This document shows, piece after piece, positions 17,989 through 26,146 of a DNA stretch of 64,000 nucleotides. The DNA comes from Ruegeria halocynthiae (lineage in GTDB: Bacteria; Pseudomonadota; Alphaproteobacteria; Rhodobacterales; Rhodobacteraceae): contig NZ_FNNP01000013.1 of the NCBI RefSeq assembly GCF_900106805.1, positions 1 to 64,000 of the forward strand, in the 5' to 3' direction. Under the pieces are notes generated by a model. That model had not been told where the DNA came from, ran no database searches, and saw nothing but the letters and a program-made list of their open reading frames with translations. The position numbers and the translations under genes are program-made. Positions within the stretch are counted from its first letter, which is position 1. Every line of letters begins with the position of its first letter.

Positions 17989-18323
17989 TGTGTTGTTCCT
18001 TTTGAAGTGTGCTGAGTTGACGGTGCAGCTCAATATCGCGACTTTTAGGGAACGCGCGCTGTGCGAGATACTTCACGGTCGAAAGCAATCCACTACACAT
18101 TTGATAGTAAGCAGAAGCAGCTATTCAGATTGTGAAATGGAAGTCTGCTTCGTCCCGCAATTAATGAGTTCGATACCTATCGATCTCGCTCACGCAGTGA
18201 ATGGCCGGTCTGGTGAAGTTGCACCGCAGCGCTGAAACGCATGGCCAAGGTCGGCTATGGGCCGGACTTCCCACCGTGGGAGGCAAATGCAAAATGAAAC
18301 GTCGCTGATGGCTGAGAACCATT
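17989..18323. other. Intergenic region, no gene seen
   Basis: This contains the promoter of the OsmC set on its left, and on its right a GC-rich stretch (18200-18270) with GCACCGCAGCGCTGAAAC and GTCGGCTATGGGCCGGAC, again related to the dispersed intergenic repeats. No coding sequence is supported. Confidence 0.5.
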
Positions 18324-18833
18324 CTAACTGCAAAGCTTCGGAGAACCTGCGCTCCTAATTTCCCGGCCATAGAACATGAGGCGGACTCCAGCCCAGTATG
18401 CCGCGGCTTCACACATAGGACATGGTCGGGAAGATGAGTACATGACCGCTTGGTTCAAATCTCGGTCATTTAGGCGGCGCGCCGCGTCCCTGATCGCGGC
18501 CATTTCAGCGTGGGCCGTGGGGTCTTGATCTAAGATGACCCTGCTCCATGATTGGCCAATAATAACATTGCCGCGCACCACAACTGCACCATACCCCTGA
18601 TCTCCATGGTCAATTGCATACTGGCGCATCTCGAAGGCGCGCTCCATGAATGTGGTATCGTTGGGATCACTTGGTTGAAGTATCGCGCCGTCCACCCTCG
18701 TAGAAGTTTGGCCCACGACGGAGTCACTCAAGCCAGCCGTCATTGCGCCAAAGCCTGACGCAGCAAGAAAGCCACGCCTCGCAAAAACGAGTGGCCTGTG
18801 GCAGTTCTGTTCACTTTTTCTGATCTTGTCCAT
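18324..18833 (-). CDS. Tat-exported cytidine/deoxycytidylate deaminase-like protein
   Basis: 169 residues. The N-terminus carries a twin-arginine type signal (ARRGFLAASGFGAMTAG). The mature domain has the zinc motifs of the CDA fold: HAEMAAI with the catalytic Glu, then SSRPCPMCEAA with the two Cys. This family normally deaminates cytosine, guanine or tRNA adenosine in the cytoplasm; export is unusual. The protein ends soon after YWAGVRLMFYGREI, shorter than guanine deaminases, but the Ser-Pro-rich end looks natural. No operon partner is visible. Confidence 0.8.
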   Translation of the reverse strand: MDKIRKSEQNCHRPLVFARRGFLAASGFGAMTAGLSDSVVGQTSTRVDGAILQPSDPNDTTFMERAFEMRQYAIDHGDQGYGAVVVRGNVIIGQSWSRVILDQDPTAHAEMAAIRDAARRLNDRDLNQAVMYSSSRPCPMCEAAAYWAGVRLMFYGREIRSAGSPKLCS

Positions 18834-18970
18834 TGTGCTGTTGCCCGTGAGATGTGTTCAACTCTGTCACCGCTCCGCTACGAGAGGAATTTGATTTGAG
18901 GTTGGTCTCATCCAAGCTGCCATCGGCACCTGTGAGGCGGAACGCTCCGCTTCAGCCTGCTGGACTGGTC

Positions 18971-19648
18971 TCAGTCATCTTTTCTTAGCCGTTCTGCCAT
19001 CTCAGAAAATCCGCGTAATTCGGCGTGTTCGAGCGGTGTAGTTCCGTTTCGATCGCCAAGCGATCGGTCAGCACCCGCTGCCAACAGTGCATCCAGAACT
19101 GCAAGATGACCCGGGCCGCCGTCACCAAGCACAACGGCTTCGATAGCTGCTGTCCAGTGCAGATTGTTCACATGGTCCAGAGGCGCGCCAGCAGCGATTA
19201 GCCGTCTGACAATCTCAACATGACCGAGATGCGCGGCCGCAATTAGAGCCGTTCCTTCATAAGGGCTGGTCGTTAGGCCTGGATCGTTGCCCAATTTGAT
19301 TGCGAGTGTCATCAATTCCGGATCATTTGCAACGGCCGCAATCGTGACAACGTCGTAGGCCTGATCTTCGAGTGCGTTCATGTCGGCGCCAGCCTCAGCC
19401 AGTGTACTCAACGCCTCGTCCTCTGAAGCAAACGCGGCCACATGGGCTGGTGTGCGACCCCGCGAGTCCCGCGCGTTGACGCTTGCCCCTGCCGCAACGA
19501 GTTGCCGGATCATTTCTTCGTTGCCGGTGTGAGCGGCTGCGAAGAGACCGTTGTATTGCGCGACCTCATCAGCCGAAGGCGGTGTCTGCGCCGTGCCTGC
19601 GCTGGCGGCAAGACCCATCACGAAGGCAAACAGTAGAAAACGAAACAT
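18971..19648 (-). CDS. Exported ankyrin-repeat protein
   Basis: 225 residues. A Sec signal peptide (MFRFLLFAFVMGLAASAGTA) is followed by about five ankyrin repeats, recognisable from GADMNALED, GTALIAAAHLGHVEIVRRLI and GNTTPLEHA-type spacing (here NGTTPLEHAELRG). It is probably a periplasmic protein-interaction module; such proteins sometimes protect against peroxide by partnering a catalase, but no catalase is nearby. The ATG at 19648 is preferred over the TTG two codons earlier. Confidence 0.85.
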   Translation of the reverse strand: MFRFLLFAFVMGLAASAGTAQTPPSADEVAQYNGLFAAAHTGNEEMIRQLVAAGASVNARDSRGRTPAHVAAFASEDEALSTLAEAGADMNALEDQAYDVVTIAAVANDPELMTLAIKLGNDPGLTTSPYEGTALIAAAHLGHVEIVRRLIAAGAPLDHVNNLHWTAAIEAVVLGDGGPGHLAVLDALLAAGADRSLGDRNGTTPLEHAELRGFSEMAERLRKDD

Positions 19649-19789
19649 GGCCAATCCTTTTACCTACATAGTGGTCAGCTATAGTAGTAGCGGATGCATT
19701 TGATGTCATTTTCCATTCAGAATCCTTTCCCGGGAATTGATTTCGCAATGTCATTGGACAGACGAGTTCTATTGATCGACAATCGCGTC

Positions 19790-20041
19790 ATGGAACTGAC
19801 GATAACCACACTTGTCCACCTGATCCATGTGGACCCGGACGTCAACATGGCGCGGTTCTATGGAATAGAATTGCAGCCGACGCTGTTTGGGGAAGTGTCC
19901 GTCCTTCGGACCTGGGGACGTATTGGTACAAACGGGCAGGCCATGATGGTGACATATAACAACGAAGCCCAGGCTGCTGATGCACTCCAGAAACTCGAAA
20001 AGAAAAAGCGCCGTCGAGGGTATGTTCCGGTCGGTGAGTGA
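19790..20041 (+). CDS. WGR-domain protein
   Basis: 83 residues from the preferred start. It consists of little more than a WGR domain: NMARFYGIELQPTLFGEVSV then the signature RTWGRIGTNGQ, ending with a basic KKKRRRGY tail. Stand-alone WGR proteins are common in alphaproteobacterial plasmids and are presumed to bind nucleic acid. An upstream in-frame extension to 19694 lacks family similarity. A hairpin at 20165-20204 may end its transcript. Confidence 0.8.
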   Translation: MELTITTLVHLIHVDPDVNMARFYGIELQPTLFGEVSVLRTWGRIGTNGQAMMVTYNNEAQAADALQKLEKKKRRRGYVPVGE

Positions 20042-20566
20042 CTTCGGGTTGCAATCTGTTTCTCTGGCAAATCCCGAGCCAGCCGGCTCGTGACTGGGCT
20101 CTAGGTTACAGCCGACGTATCGGCTTCCACCCAGAACACCCCAGCATAATCTCCCTGACGCAGTAGCCCCTGATCCGCCTCTTGTGAGCCGGGGCAGGGG
20201 CTTTGGGTCATGGTCGCTCCATGCCGTGGTGATCTGCCCATTCGGGTGACGATCCCTTTTGCGCTCCTGCAGGATCAAAGATCCTTTGGCTTCATTTGTT
20301 GGTCAGGCGGGATTTGGACAAGCCAAACGCCACCAGACGTTAGGGGGAAGGCGCGGCCTCCCCCCTCGGACAAGACAAATAGACAAGACCGTGTCCTCGC
20401 GCGTTGCGCTGCGGGCCGCACCACTCTTGTCGATTTGTCCTGTCTCGCCCCTCTCCGCGTTCGCCACGGGGCAGGTTTTAGAGACGACGCCCTTTCAGGG
20501 CTCGGCTCAAAACCAGCACCAAAGGGGATCAGCCTCAATAGTCGCACCACAAAAGGAGAGACGGCT
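20042..20566. other. Long leader/intergenic region before DUF3768 gene
   Basis: No gene is seen. It holds an AGCCCCTG...CAGGGGCT inverted repeat (20165-20204) followed by a short T run, and a second, imperfect inverted repeat GACAAGACAAAT (20369-20380) with ATTTGTCCTGTC (20433-20444). The second may be a binding site or a structured leader for the plasmid-type genes that follow. Confidence 0.5.
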
Positions 20567-20971
20567 TTGAACAGTGAAGCAACAACAGACATCGAGAACG
20601 ACACCTGCCTTCAGGCGGCAAAGATCGCAGCACAGAATGACCTGTTTCGGAAAGCCCTGATCGACCCAAAGGCAGCGATTGAGGTGCACTCGGAAGGCAT
20701 TCAGGGGCAGGTGTTTGTCACGCCCGGCGTGTCCGCCGAAGGGATGGAGTTCCAGACGGCAGCTCTGAAAGCTGTGGCGACGGATGATCAGTTCGAAGAG
20801 GGTAATGACCCTTATGGCGATCACACATTCGGAACGGTGAAAATCAGCGGCCAGAAGCTGTTCTGGAAGATCGATCTTTACGACACGGATTACACATACG
20901 GGTCGGACCGCCCGTTTGATCCCGCAATGACCCGCCGCGTCCTGACCATCATGTGCCCCAGCGAATACTGA
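20567..20971 (+). CDS. DUF3768 domain protein
   Basis: 134 residues starting at a TTG that has AGGAGAG 8 bases upstream. A longer frame from 20210 lacks a ribosome site and the extra part has no coding character. The C-terminal half has the DUF3768 pattern: YGDHTFGTVKISGQKLFWKI, then LYDTDYTYGSDRPFDPAMT and RRVLTIM. The family is typical of alphaproteobacterial plasmids and integrative elements, usually close to ParB-like and small hypothetical genes, exactly as here. Function is unknown. Confidence 0.85.
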   Translation: MNSEATTDIENDTCLQAAKIAAQNDLFRKALIDPKAAIEVHSEGIQGQVFVTPGVSAEGMEFQTAALKAVATDDQFEEGNDPYGDHTFGTVKISGQKLFWKIDLYDTDYTYGSDRPFDPAMTRRVLTIMCPSEY

Positions 20972-20976
20972 GACCA

Positions 20977-20999
20977 GCCCTGTCCCAAAGGGGCAGGGC
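20977..20999 (+). terminator. Hairpin after DUF3768 gene
   Basis: A ten-base-pair stem (GCCCTGTCCC with GGGGCAGGGC, AAA loop, one G-T pair) begins 6 bases after the stop. There is no T tract, so it may act as an mRNA-stabilising or processing element rather than a classical terminator. Similar GGGCAGGGC-containing hairpins follow other genes of this module. Confidence 0.55.
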
Positions 21000-21036
21000 C
21001 TGCATGCGCAGCCTGCGCAGGAAAGGAGGTGAAATC

Positions 21037-21150
21037 ATGCCTGCAAAGATCATCGAACAGCGAACACGTGAAGCTGTGGAATTGCTCAAGAAGGGAGGCC
21101 TGTCAGCCAACATCGCGCTCCGCTTCTTGAAACAACACGCAGCCGCCTAA
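21037..21150 (+). CDS. Small conserved protein (37 aa)
   Basis: 37 residues, MPAKIIEQRTREAVELLKKG and a helical continuation ending in HAAA. An excellent AAAGGAGGT lies 7 bases upstream of the ATG, which strongly supports translation. It sits between the DUF3768 and ParB-like genes and between two hairpins. It looks like a single amphipathic helix pair. No family is recognised. Confidence 0.65.
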   Translation: MPAKIIEQRTREAVELLKKGGLSANIALRFLKQHAAA

Positions 21151-21161
21151 GCGGCCTCGCT

Positions 21162-21180
21162 CTACCCCCAAGAGGGGTAG
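21162..21180 (+). terminator. Hairpin after small gene
   Basis: CTACCCC (21162-21168) pairs with GGGGTAG (21174-21180). A smaller GCCGC/GCGGC hairpin overlaps the stop codon of the preceding small gene. It probably separates or stabilises messages of the plasmid module. Confidence 0.45.
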
Positions 21181-21225
21181 GGCACCTTTAGCACAAAGTA
21201 AAACACTCAAACAAGGATTTGCCCC

Positions 21226-23091
21226 ATGAGCAAACTCGAAACATTCACCGCACCTGAAACCATAGAAACCGTTGCATTGTCCGATCTCTACCTGTCCGAT
21301 CTGAACCCACGACAGGAGGTTGGTGAGGACGGCATTACCCTGCTGGCTGACAGTCTGGTCATGTGCGGCCTGATCCAGAACCTCAGTGGCCTGCGCGACC
21401 CGGATGGAAAGGTCGCCATCGTTGCCGGTGGCCGCCGTCTGCGGGCTCTGAACATCGCCGTGACCGAACGGGCCGATCTGGCACAGGTCCCCGTGAAGAT
21501 CACTGACAATCCCTTTGTGGCCGAGCAATGGGCCAATGCGGAAAACACCGCCCGTGAGGAACTGGACCCGGTGGACGAGGTCCGCGCCTATGGCAAGATG
21601 GCCGAGAAATCCCTGTCTGTTGCCAAGATCAGCAATGCGTTCGGTGTGACCGAAGCGCATGTGCGCCGCCGCCTCGCACTGGCCGGTCTGCCTACCGCCG
21701 TTCTGGACGCGCTCAAGGCAGGTGAGATCAGCATGGGGATGGCCAAGGCCATGACAGTCAGTACCGAAGAAGACAAAATTCTGGAGGTTCTGGAACAGGC
21801 CAAAGAGTGTCGGTGGTTTAGCGAACATGATGTCAAACAGGCCCTGACATCTGAGGCTGTCAGCAGCACCAACCGCAAGGCCGTGTTTGTGGGGCAGGAG
21901 GCTTATGTTGAAGCAGGCGGCACGGTCACCGCTGATCTCTTTGCTGATGAAACCCTGTTCAATGAGGGCGCGCTACTGGATCATCTGTTTGCTGAGAAAC
22001 TGGCGGCAGAAGCAGCAAAGCTACGCGAAGCAGAAGGCTGGGACTGGGTGGACACCCATGAAGACAGCTACATTCCGTATGGGTTTTCGGGCATCGAAGG
22101 CATGCACCGTCTGGAGATGGTGAGCCGGGAGTTCACCAAAGAACAGGCCGAGCGGTATGACGAACTTGTCGAACTCTATGAAGCTGAGGCTTTGGACGCG
22201 GAGGGCGAAAAGGAGCTGGCCGCGCTCAAGGACTATGCTGCGCCGTTCTATTCCGACGATCAGCGCAAGCTGTCCGGTGTATTTGTCTATGTCGGCAACA
22301 CTGGTGAGATCAAAACATCGTCGGCTTATGTCGCGGCGGAACATGTGCAAGCCGCCATTGAGGCCGGTGTTCTGGCCCCGGTCAAAGAGCCAGAGAACCA
22401 AAAGGCACCAAAACCGGCCTATTCGCAGAAGTTCATCGACGACATGGTGGCGATCCGGCTGGCGGCGGTTCAAACGGCCCTTCTGGACAAGCCCGACTAT
22501 GTGTTGAGCCTGTTTGCCTTCTCCGCAACCCCGGCCTCCGGTCTGACCAGCACCCTGTTTGGGTTTGGCTATGGCGGCGCTGAGCGGAACACGCCGGAAA
22601 TCGACGACCAGTTCATTCTCGACCCACGCCTTGGCGGGGAGCGGGATGAGGCTGCAGAGGCAGCTTATGACCAACTCCACAAGATGGCCGCACAAAGCAG
22701 CGTGGAGGCGTTCAAAGCGTTTCGCGAACTGGGTAAGAAAACCCGCAATGGAGAGATAACGACCTTTCTGGCCCGGCGGTTCTTGACCCAACGTCCGGAG
22801 TTCATGGGCGAAATCGAGGCTGAGATTGGTGCTGACATGCGCGCAATCTGGACCCCGTCGGCTGAGAACTGCTTCAAACGGTTGAAAGGCTGGCAACTGG
22901 ATGATCTCTACAAAGACCTGCTGGAACTGCATGTCGACACGGACATGTTCAAAGCCTTTGCGAAATCCAAGAAAGGCGCGAAGAACGAGGCGATGCACAA
23001 GCTGTTCAACGATGCAGAACATCAGGTGGCATTGGGTGTGTCAGAGGCACAGAAAGCGAACATCGACGCTTGGGTGCCGGATTGCTTCTGA
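21226..23091 (+). CDS. ParB/RepB/Spo0J-type partition-like protein
   Basis: 621 residues, roughly twice the size of chromosomal ParB. Residues about 15-110 are the ParB N-terminal (sulfiredoxin-like) domain: LYLSDLNPRQ, then LIQNLSGLRD and VAGGRRLRAL, ending with WANAENTAREELDPVDEV. Residues about 125-160 carry the helix-turn-helix (ISNAFGVTEAHVRRRLALAG). The remaining 450 residues are a charged, helical C-terminal part. There is no parA beside it, so a role as a plasmid-encoded regulator or nuclease is as likely as partition. It is flanked by hairpins on both sides. Confidence 0.88.
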   Translation: MSKLETFTAPETIETVALSDLYLSDLNPRQEVGEDGITLLADSLVMCGLIQNLSGLRDPDGKVAIVAGGRRLRALNIAVTERADLAQVPVKITDNPFVAEQWANAENTAREELDPVDEVRAYGKMAEKSLSVAKISNAFGVTEAHVRRRLALAGLPTAVLDALKAGEISMGMAKAMTVSTEEDKILEVLEQAKECRWFSEHDVKQALTSEAVSSTNRKAVFVGQEAYVEAGGTVTADLFADETLFNEGALLDHLFAEKLAAEAAKLREAEGWDWVDTHEDSYIPYGFSGIEGMHRLEMVSREFTKEQAERYDELVELYEAEALDAEGEKELAALKDYAAPFYSDDQRKLSGVFVYVGNTGEIKTSSAYVAAEHVQAAIEAGVLAPVKEPENQKAPKPAYSQKFIDDMVAIRLAAVQTALLDKPDYVLSLFAFSATPASGLTSTLFGFGYGGAERNTPEIDDQFILDPRLGGERDEAAEAAYDQLHKMAAQSSVEAFKAFRELGKKTRNGEITTFLARRFLTQRPEFMGEIEAEIGADMRAIWTPSAENCFKRLKGWQLDDLYKDLLELHVDTDMFKAFAKSKKGAKNEAMHKLFNDAEHQVALGVSEAQKANIDAWVPDCF

Positions 23092-23100
23092 ACCCAATGG

Positions 23101-23123
23101 GGCAGGGCGCACAGCGCCCTGCC
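23101..23123 (+). terminator. Perfect hairpin after parB-like gene
   Basis: GGCAGGGCGC pairs perfectly with GCGCCCTGCC around an ACA loop, 9 bases after the stop. No T tract follows. It shares the GGCAGGGC core with the hairpins after the DUF3768 gene and the 25915 gene. Confidence 0.6.
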
Positions 23124-23268
23124 TATCAATCTCTGGCTGTGTCATCCTCAATGAGGAAAACTCAAAGTGGCATTGTGTGAACACCCCATCGCGCATAGCT
23201 AACAGAGGTCGGTCACCCGGCTCATTCTCAAAAGCGATCACTTGATCAAAACGGATTTGGATAGACCC

Positions 23269-23805
23269 ATGGACACCACTTCGAACAAGCTCGAAAAAGC
23301 CGCTCGCCGTGTCTGGAAATCCGCGCAGATGTTTGTCGGGTTTCATACGGATCAGAAGGGCAAACCGCGCGAACAGCCAAAGCTCTGGCCGCCGAAAAAC
23401 GGGAGCGCGTCGATCCATGGTGACCCCAGCGCGCAAGAGGCCATCGTTGTTGTGAAAGCGGCTGATCCAGAGGCGGCACAGGACGTGCAGATCAAGCTGC
23501 ATCCGAACCGTATTGTTGTGCGCCGCGATGCGGAAATGTGGTGGCAGGGTGTCGCCGTGGATGAGCATTCTGTGACGGTCCGCATGGCCGACAACACGAT
23601 CATCGAAATCCGACATGACGGGTCGGTCATACGCCGCTCGGCGGAAGATGAAACCCATGTTGAAGCCGATGGCAGTATCTTCAAGTTCACCGAGTTTGCC
23701 GAGGCGCATATGACGGGTGACGGGGTGGAAATGACCCGCCGCGCCGAGGATAGGATCGCTACGATATCAGCCGACGGTGTTGTCGATCGCGCGCGCAAGC
23801 GTTAG
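23269..23805 (+). CDS. Hypothetical protein of plasmid module
   Basis: 178 residues from the ATG at 23269; a TTG at 23242 is also in frame. The centre has the alternating hydrophobic pattern of repeated beta strands (RIVVRRDAEMWWQGVAV, VTVRMADNTIIEIRHDG), ending with a basic RARKR tail. I do not recognise a family, although its place between the ParB-like gene and a strong terminator suggests a backbone gene of the mobile element. Confidence 0.65.
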   Translation: MDTTSNKLEKAARRVWKSAQMFVGFHTDQKGKPREQPKLWPPKNGSASIHGDPSAQEAIVVVKAADPEAAQDVQIKLHPNRIVVRRDAEMWWQGVAVDEHSVTVRMADNTIIEIRHDGSVIRRSAEDETHVEADGSIFKFTEFAEAHMTGDGVEMTRRAEDRIATISADGVVDRARKR

Positions 23806-23847
23806 CCTTTCTTCAATACCTCCAAGACTTTCCTTCGGTTAAACTTG

Positions 23848-23871
23848 AGGCCCGCTTCGGTGGGCCTTTTC
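23848..23871 (+). terminator. Rho-independent terminator
   Basis: AGGCCCGC pairs with GTGGGCCT around a TTCG tetraloop and is followed by a T run. It ends the transcript of the hypothetical gene at 23269-23805. Confidence 0.75.
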
Positions 23872-24051
23872 TTGCGTGCAAGACCGTCAACAGAGGTTTT
23901 CTGCGGTTGGCCCATTCACCTCCAATGGCTGTTTCAAACCCATATTGACTGTTGTCGCAAACCTGGCCAATGTCGCGCGTTCCCATTGGCGCATCTGCCT
24001 CAGCGTACATGCGGTGGAGCCGACCCAAATCCATAAGGAAACGCAAGCGAT

Positions 24052-24654
24052 ATGACTGACGACTGGAACGACTATGCCGATGGTTGGGACGACAATAACG
24101 ACGTCAGATATTACGCCAGTCGCGCTTTTGCCTCGCTCGACGAGCACCTGGACCTTTGTGGAAAGAACTGGAAATCGAAGCGCGTGCTCGACTTTGGATG
24201 TGGCACCGGATTGCTGGCGGAGAAAATCGCACCGCATGTGGCGGAAGTTGTCGCTGTTGATACCTCGGAGAATATGATTGCGGTCCTGAAGGCCAAGAAC
24301 CTGCCCAATGTCAGGGCCGTTCACGGAGATATGCTGGCGGGAAATGTACAGGAGGTGGAGATAGGGTTTTCAGGTTTCGATTTGATCTGCGCCTCTTCCG
24401 TTTGCGCCTTTCTCCCGGACTACAGGGGAGCCGTGGCGGTGCTGGCGGGTCTGCTCCACAAGGGTGGACAGTTCGTGCAGTGGGATTGGCAGGCTTCAGA
24501 TGATAACGGCTTTGGATTGACGCTGCATCAAATGAAGACCGCGCTTGAGGCGGCACGGCTTGGCTCCATTCGGGTCGAACAGGTATTCGAAATCAATTCT
24601 GATGCGCGGACAATGCCCGTTTTGATGGGAGCGGGAATTTGCATTACGGAATGA
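24052..24654 (+). CDS. Class I SAM-dependent methyltransferase
   Basis: 200 residues with a clear motif I (VLDFGCGTGLLAEKIA), acidic motif II (VAVDTSENMI) and motif III/IV region (FDLICASSVCAFLPDYRG). It is a small-molecule type, about the length of UbiE/Tam-like enzymes without extra domains. The substrate cannot be inferred. It follows the plasmid-type genes and precedes a second, convergent methyltransferase gene. Confidence 0.85.
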   Translation: MTDDWNDYADGWDDNNDVRYYASRAFASLDEHLDLCGKNWKSKRVLDFGCGTGLLAEKIAPHVAEVVAVDTSENMIAVLKAKNLPNVRAVHGDMLAGNVQEVEIGFSGFDLICASSVCAFLPDYRGAVAVLAGLLHKGGQFVQWDWQASDDNGFGLTLHQMKTALEAARLGSIRVEQVFEINSDARTMPVLMGAGICITE

Positions 24655-24722
24655 ATTTGAGTGTGGATACGGGAGCAACCAGTGCGTCCGCTTAACCAAA
24701 CATTGGCATTTTCGAATTGCGT

Positions 24723-25235
24723 TCAAGATCTTCGGATGAACAAGTATCCCCTTTTGGAAAGCTCCGTGCTCCAGTTCGATTGGTGAGATTGGATCACGTC
24801 CTTGAACCCGTTGATGTTGGATGCCTCATCAGCGATCAGAAGCCAGCCGTCGACATCGACATGATCGAGTAACCGTTCCAATACGGCCTTTCGCACCGTA
24901 GCGGAGAGCATGTGCAAAGTTCGGTCGACCAAAACCACATCAAACTTGCCCATCGGTTCATATGTGGTGATGTCGGCTACAATGCCTTCAACAGTCAGCG
25001 CTTCTGAACGTGCTGCCCTGATCAGGTCCTGGATACCGTTCGGAGAGATATCGACACCAACAACATGGTGACCACGTCGCGCGATGAACAGAGCATCTCT
25101 GCCTTGTCCGCACCCAACGTCGAGAACGCGCGCACCCGTTCGATCGAACTGATCAAAAAACGCGACGAACACTTGTGTGGGTTCGCCGAGGGCGTTTGGT
25201 TTTTCACCGTAGAGTTTGTCGTAATTGTAAGCCAT
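24723..25235 (-). CDS. Class I SAM-dependent methyltransferase (TehB-like)
   Basis: 170 residues. Motif I is VLDVGCGQGRDALFIARRGH, followed by VVGVDISPNGI and FDVVLVDRTLHML. The G-C-G-Q-G-R-D form and the compact length resemble TehB-like tellurite/selenite or thiol methyltransferases. The N-terminus (YDKLYGEKPNALGEPT) also fits that group. It is convergent with the methyltransferase at 24052. Confidence 0.82.
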   Translation of the reverse strand: MAYNYDKLYGEKPNALGEPTQVFVAFFDQFDRTGARVLDVGCGQGRDALFIARRGHHVVGVDISPNGIQDLIRAARSEALTVEGIVADITTYEPMGKFDVVLVDRTLHMLSATVRKAVLERLLDHVDVDGWLLIADEASNINGFKDVIQSHQSNWSTELSKRGYLFIRRS

Positions 25236-25914
25236 GAATCGGCGGATAGTAGATTTCGCCGCAGAACGCTAAGTGAAATATTTCGTGATCGGCAGATGTC
25301 CCCTTCACTGGCGGCGAGACGTTGGGATCGGGCATTCTTGCTTGCGGCAGCGAAGCTCATGTCTGAGTGTTAGCGGCAGTTATTTGGTCTGATATCGTCG
25401 GCCCAAATTGAGTCCGGCTGATTACCTGATCCGCGCTTGCACGGACCAGGGCCGGACGGTCCGGTCTTTGGCCTCCGCCAATTGAAACGCGCGACTTGTA
25501 CCGCCGGTGATCCTCCATCCTTTGCCACGAGGGTCATACTAGCTCAGAAAGGCCACCCGCACTCGGAACTGTGCGTTACTCCTATGTCCGACCGAAGTGA
25601 TGTTGCCGCCACAAAACAAATCGCATTATTCAGATATTCCGCGCGCAGCGTTCCTAGAAAGACTTGCCCTTCATCTGGTGTGACAGGTTCAATTCCGTTG
25701 CCGGAGAAGACCCTCGGCTGCCGTGTTTCTGGATTGATGAACATAAGCGGGCAGTCGGGGAAGACGCGCGGTGCCCGTGTCGGGCGCCGCGCTTCAACAG
25801 GGAATTTCCCCTGCGCCTGCGGCGCATTCCGCGCGGCCCAAATTCCCTGCTGACATCCCCTTGAAGCCCGCTTTTCCCATGTTCATCGAAACACGCCATA
25901 GCGAGGATCAAACA
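25236..25914. other. Intergenic region with possible gene remnant
   Basis: No intact gene is supported. On the minus strand, 25544-25744 reads MFINPETRQPRVFSGNGIEP and onward through LGTLRAEYLNNAI, which looks like natural protein sequence without an evident ribosome site and may be a fragment of a decayed gene. Dense GC-rich sequence near 25790-25850 precedes the small gene at 25915. Confidence 0.4.
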
Positions 25915-26115
25915 ATGGCAACGCAAACTCTGAAACTGAACGCCAAGACCGGCGAAAAAGAAGGCAAGAATTTCTGGGATCGTTGCGGGGTTCTCTTCGT
26001 CAACACCGATGAGACTGGCAACATCACCTCGATCCAGGTCAAGCACAGCATGTTCCCCGGCGTCGAGATGGTGGCCTTCCCGAAACGGACCGATGACGAG
26101 CCGGTCACCGAGTGA
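25915..26115 (+). CDS. Small hypothetical plasmid protein (66 aa)
   Basis: 66 residues: MATQTLKLNAKTGEKEGKNF, then a small beta domain including WDRCGVLFVNTDETGNIT and a final FPGVEMVAFPKR. The ATG at 25915 is chosen over the upstream in-frame start at 25771 because the upstream part lacks coding character. A strong hairpin follows. Proteins of this look recur in alphaproteobacterial mobile elements; function is unknown. Confidence 0.65.
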   Translation: MATQTLKLNAKTGEKEGKNFWDRCGVLFVNTDETGNITSIQVKHSMFPGVEMVAFPKRTDDEPVTE

Positions 26116-26124
26116 CGGGAGGGC

Positions 26125-26146
26125 AGGGCGGCGCAAGCCGCCCTTT
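26125..26146 (+). terminator. Hairpin terminator
   Basis: AGGGCGGC pairs perfectly with GCCGCCCT around GCAA, followed by TTT, ten bases after the stop of the 25915 gene. Confidence 0.7.

Noticed and set aside
20210..20566. Longer version of the DUF3768 gene
   Set aside because: The extra part has no domain similarity and covers inverted repeats; the TTG at 20567 has the ribosome site.
22021..23022. Long open frame on the minus strand (333 codons)
   Set aside because: It is antisense to the ParB-like gene, has no ribosome site and no family pattern.
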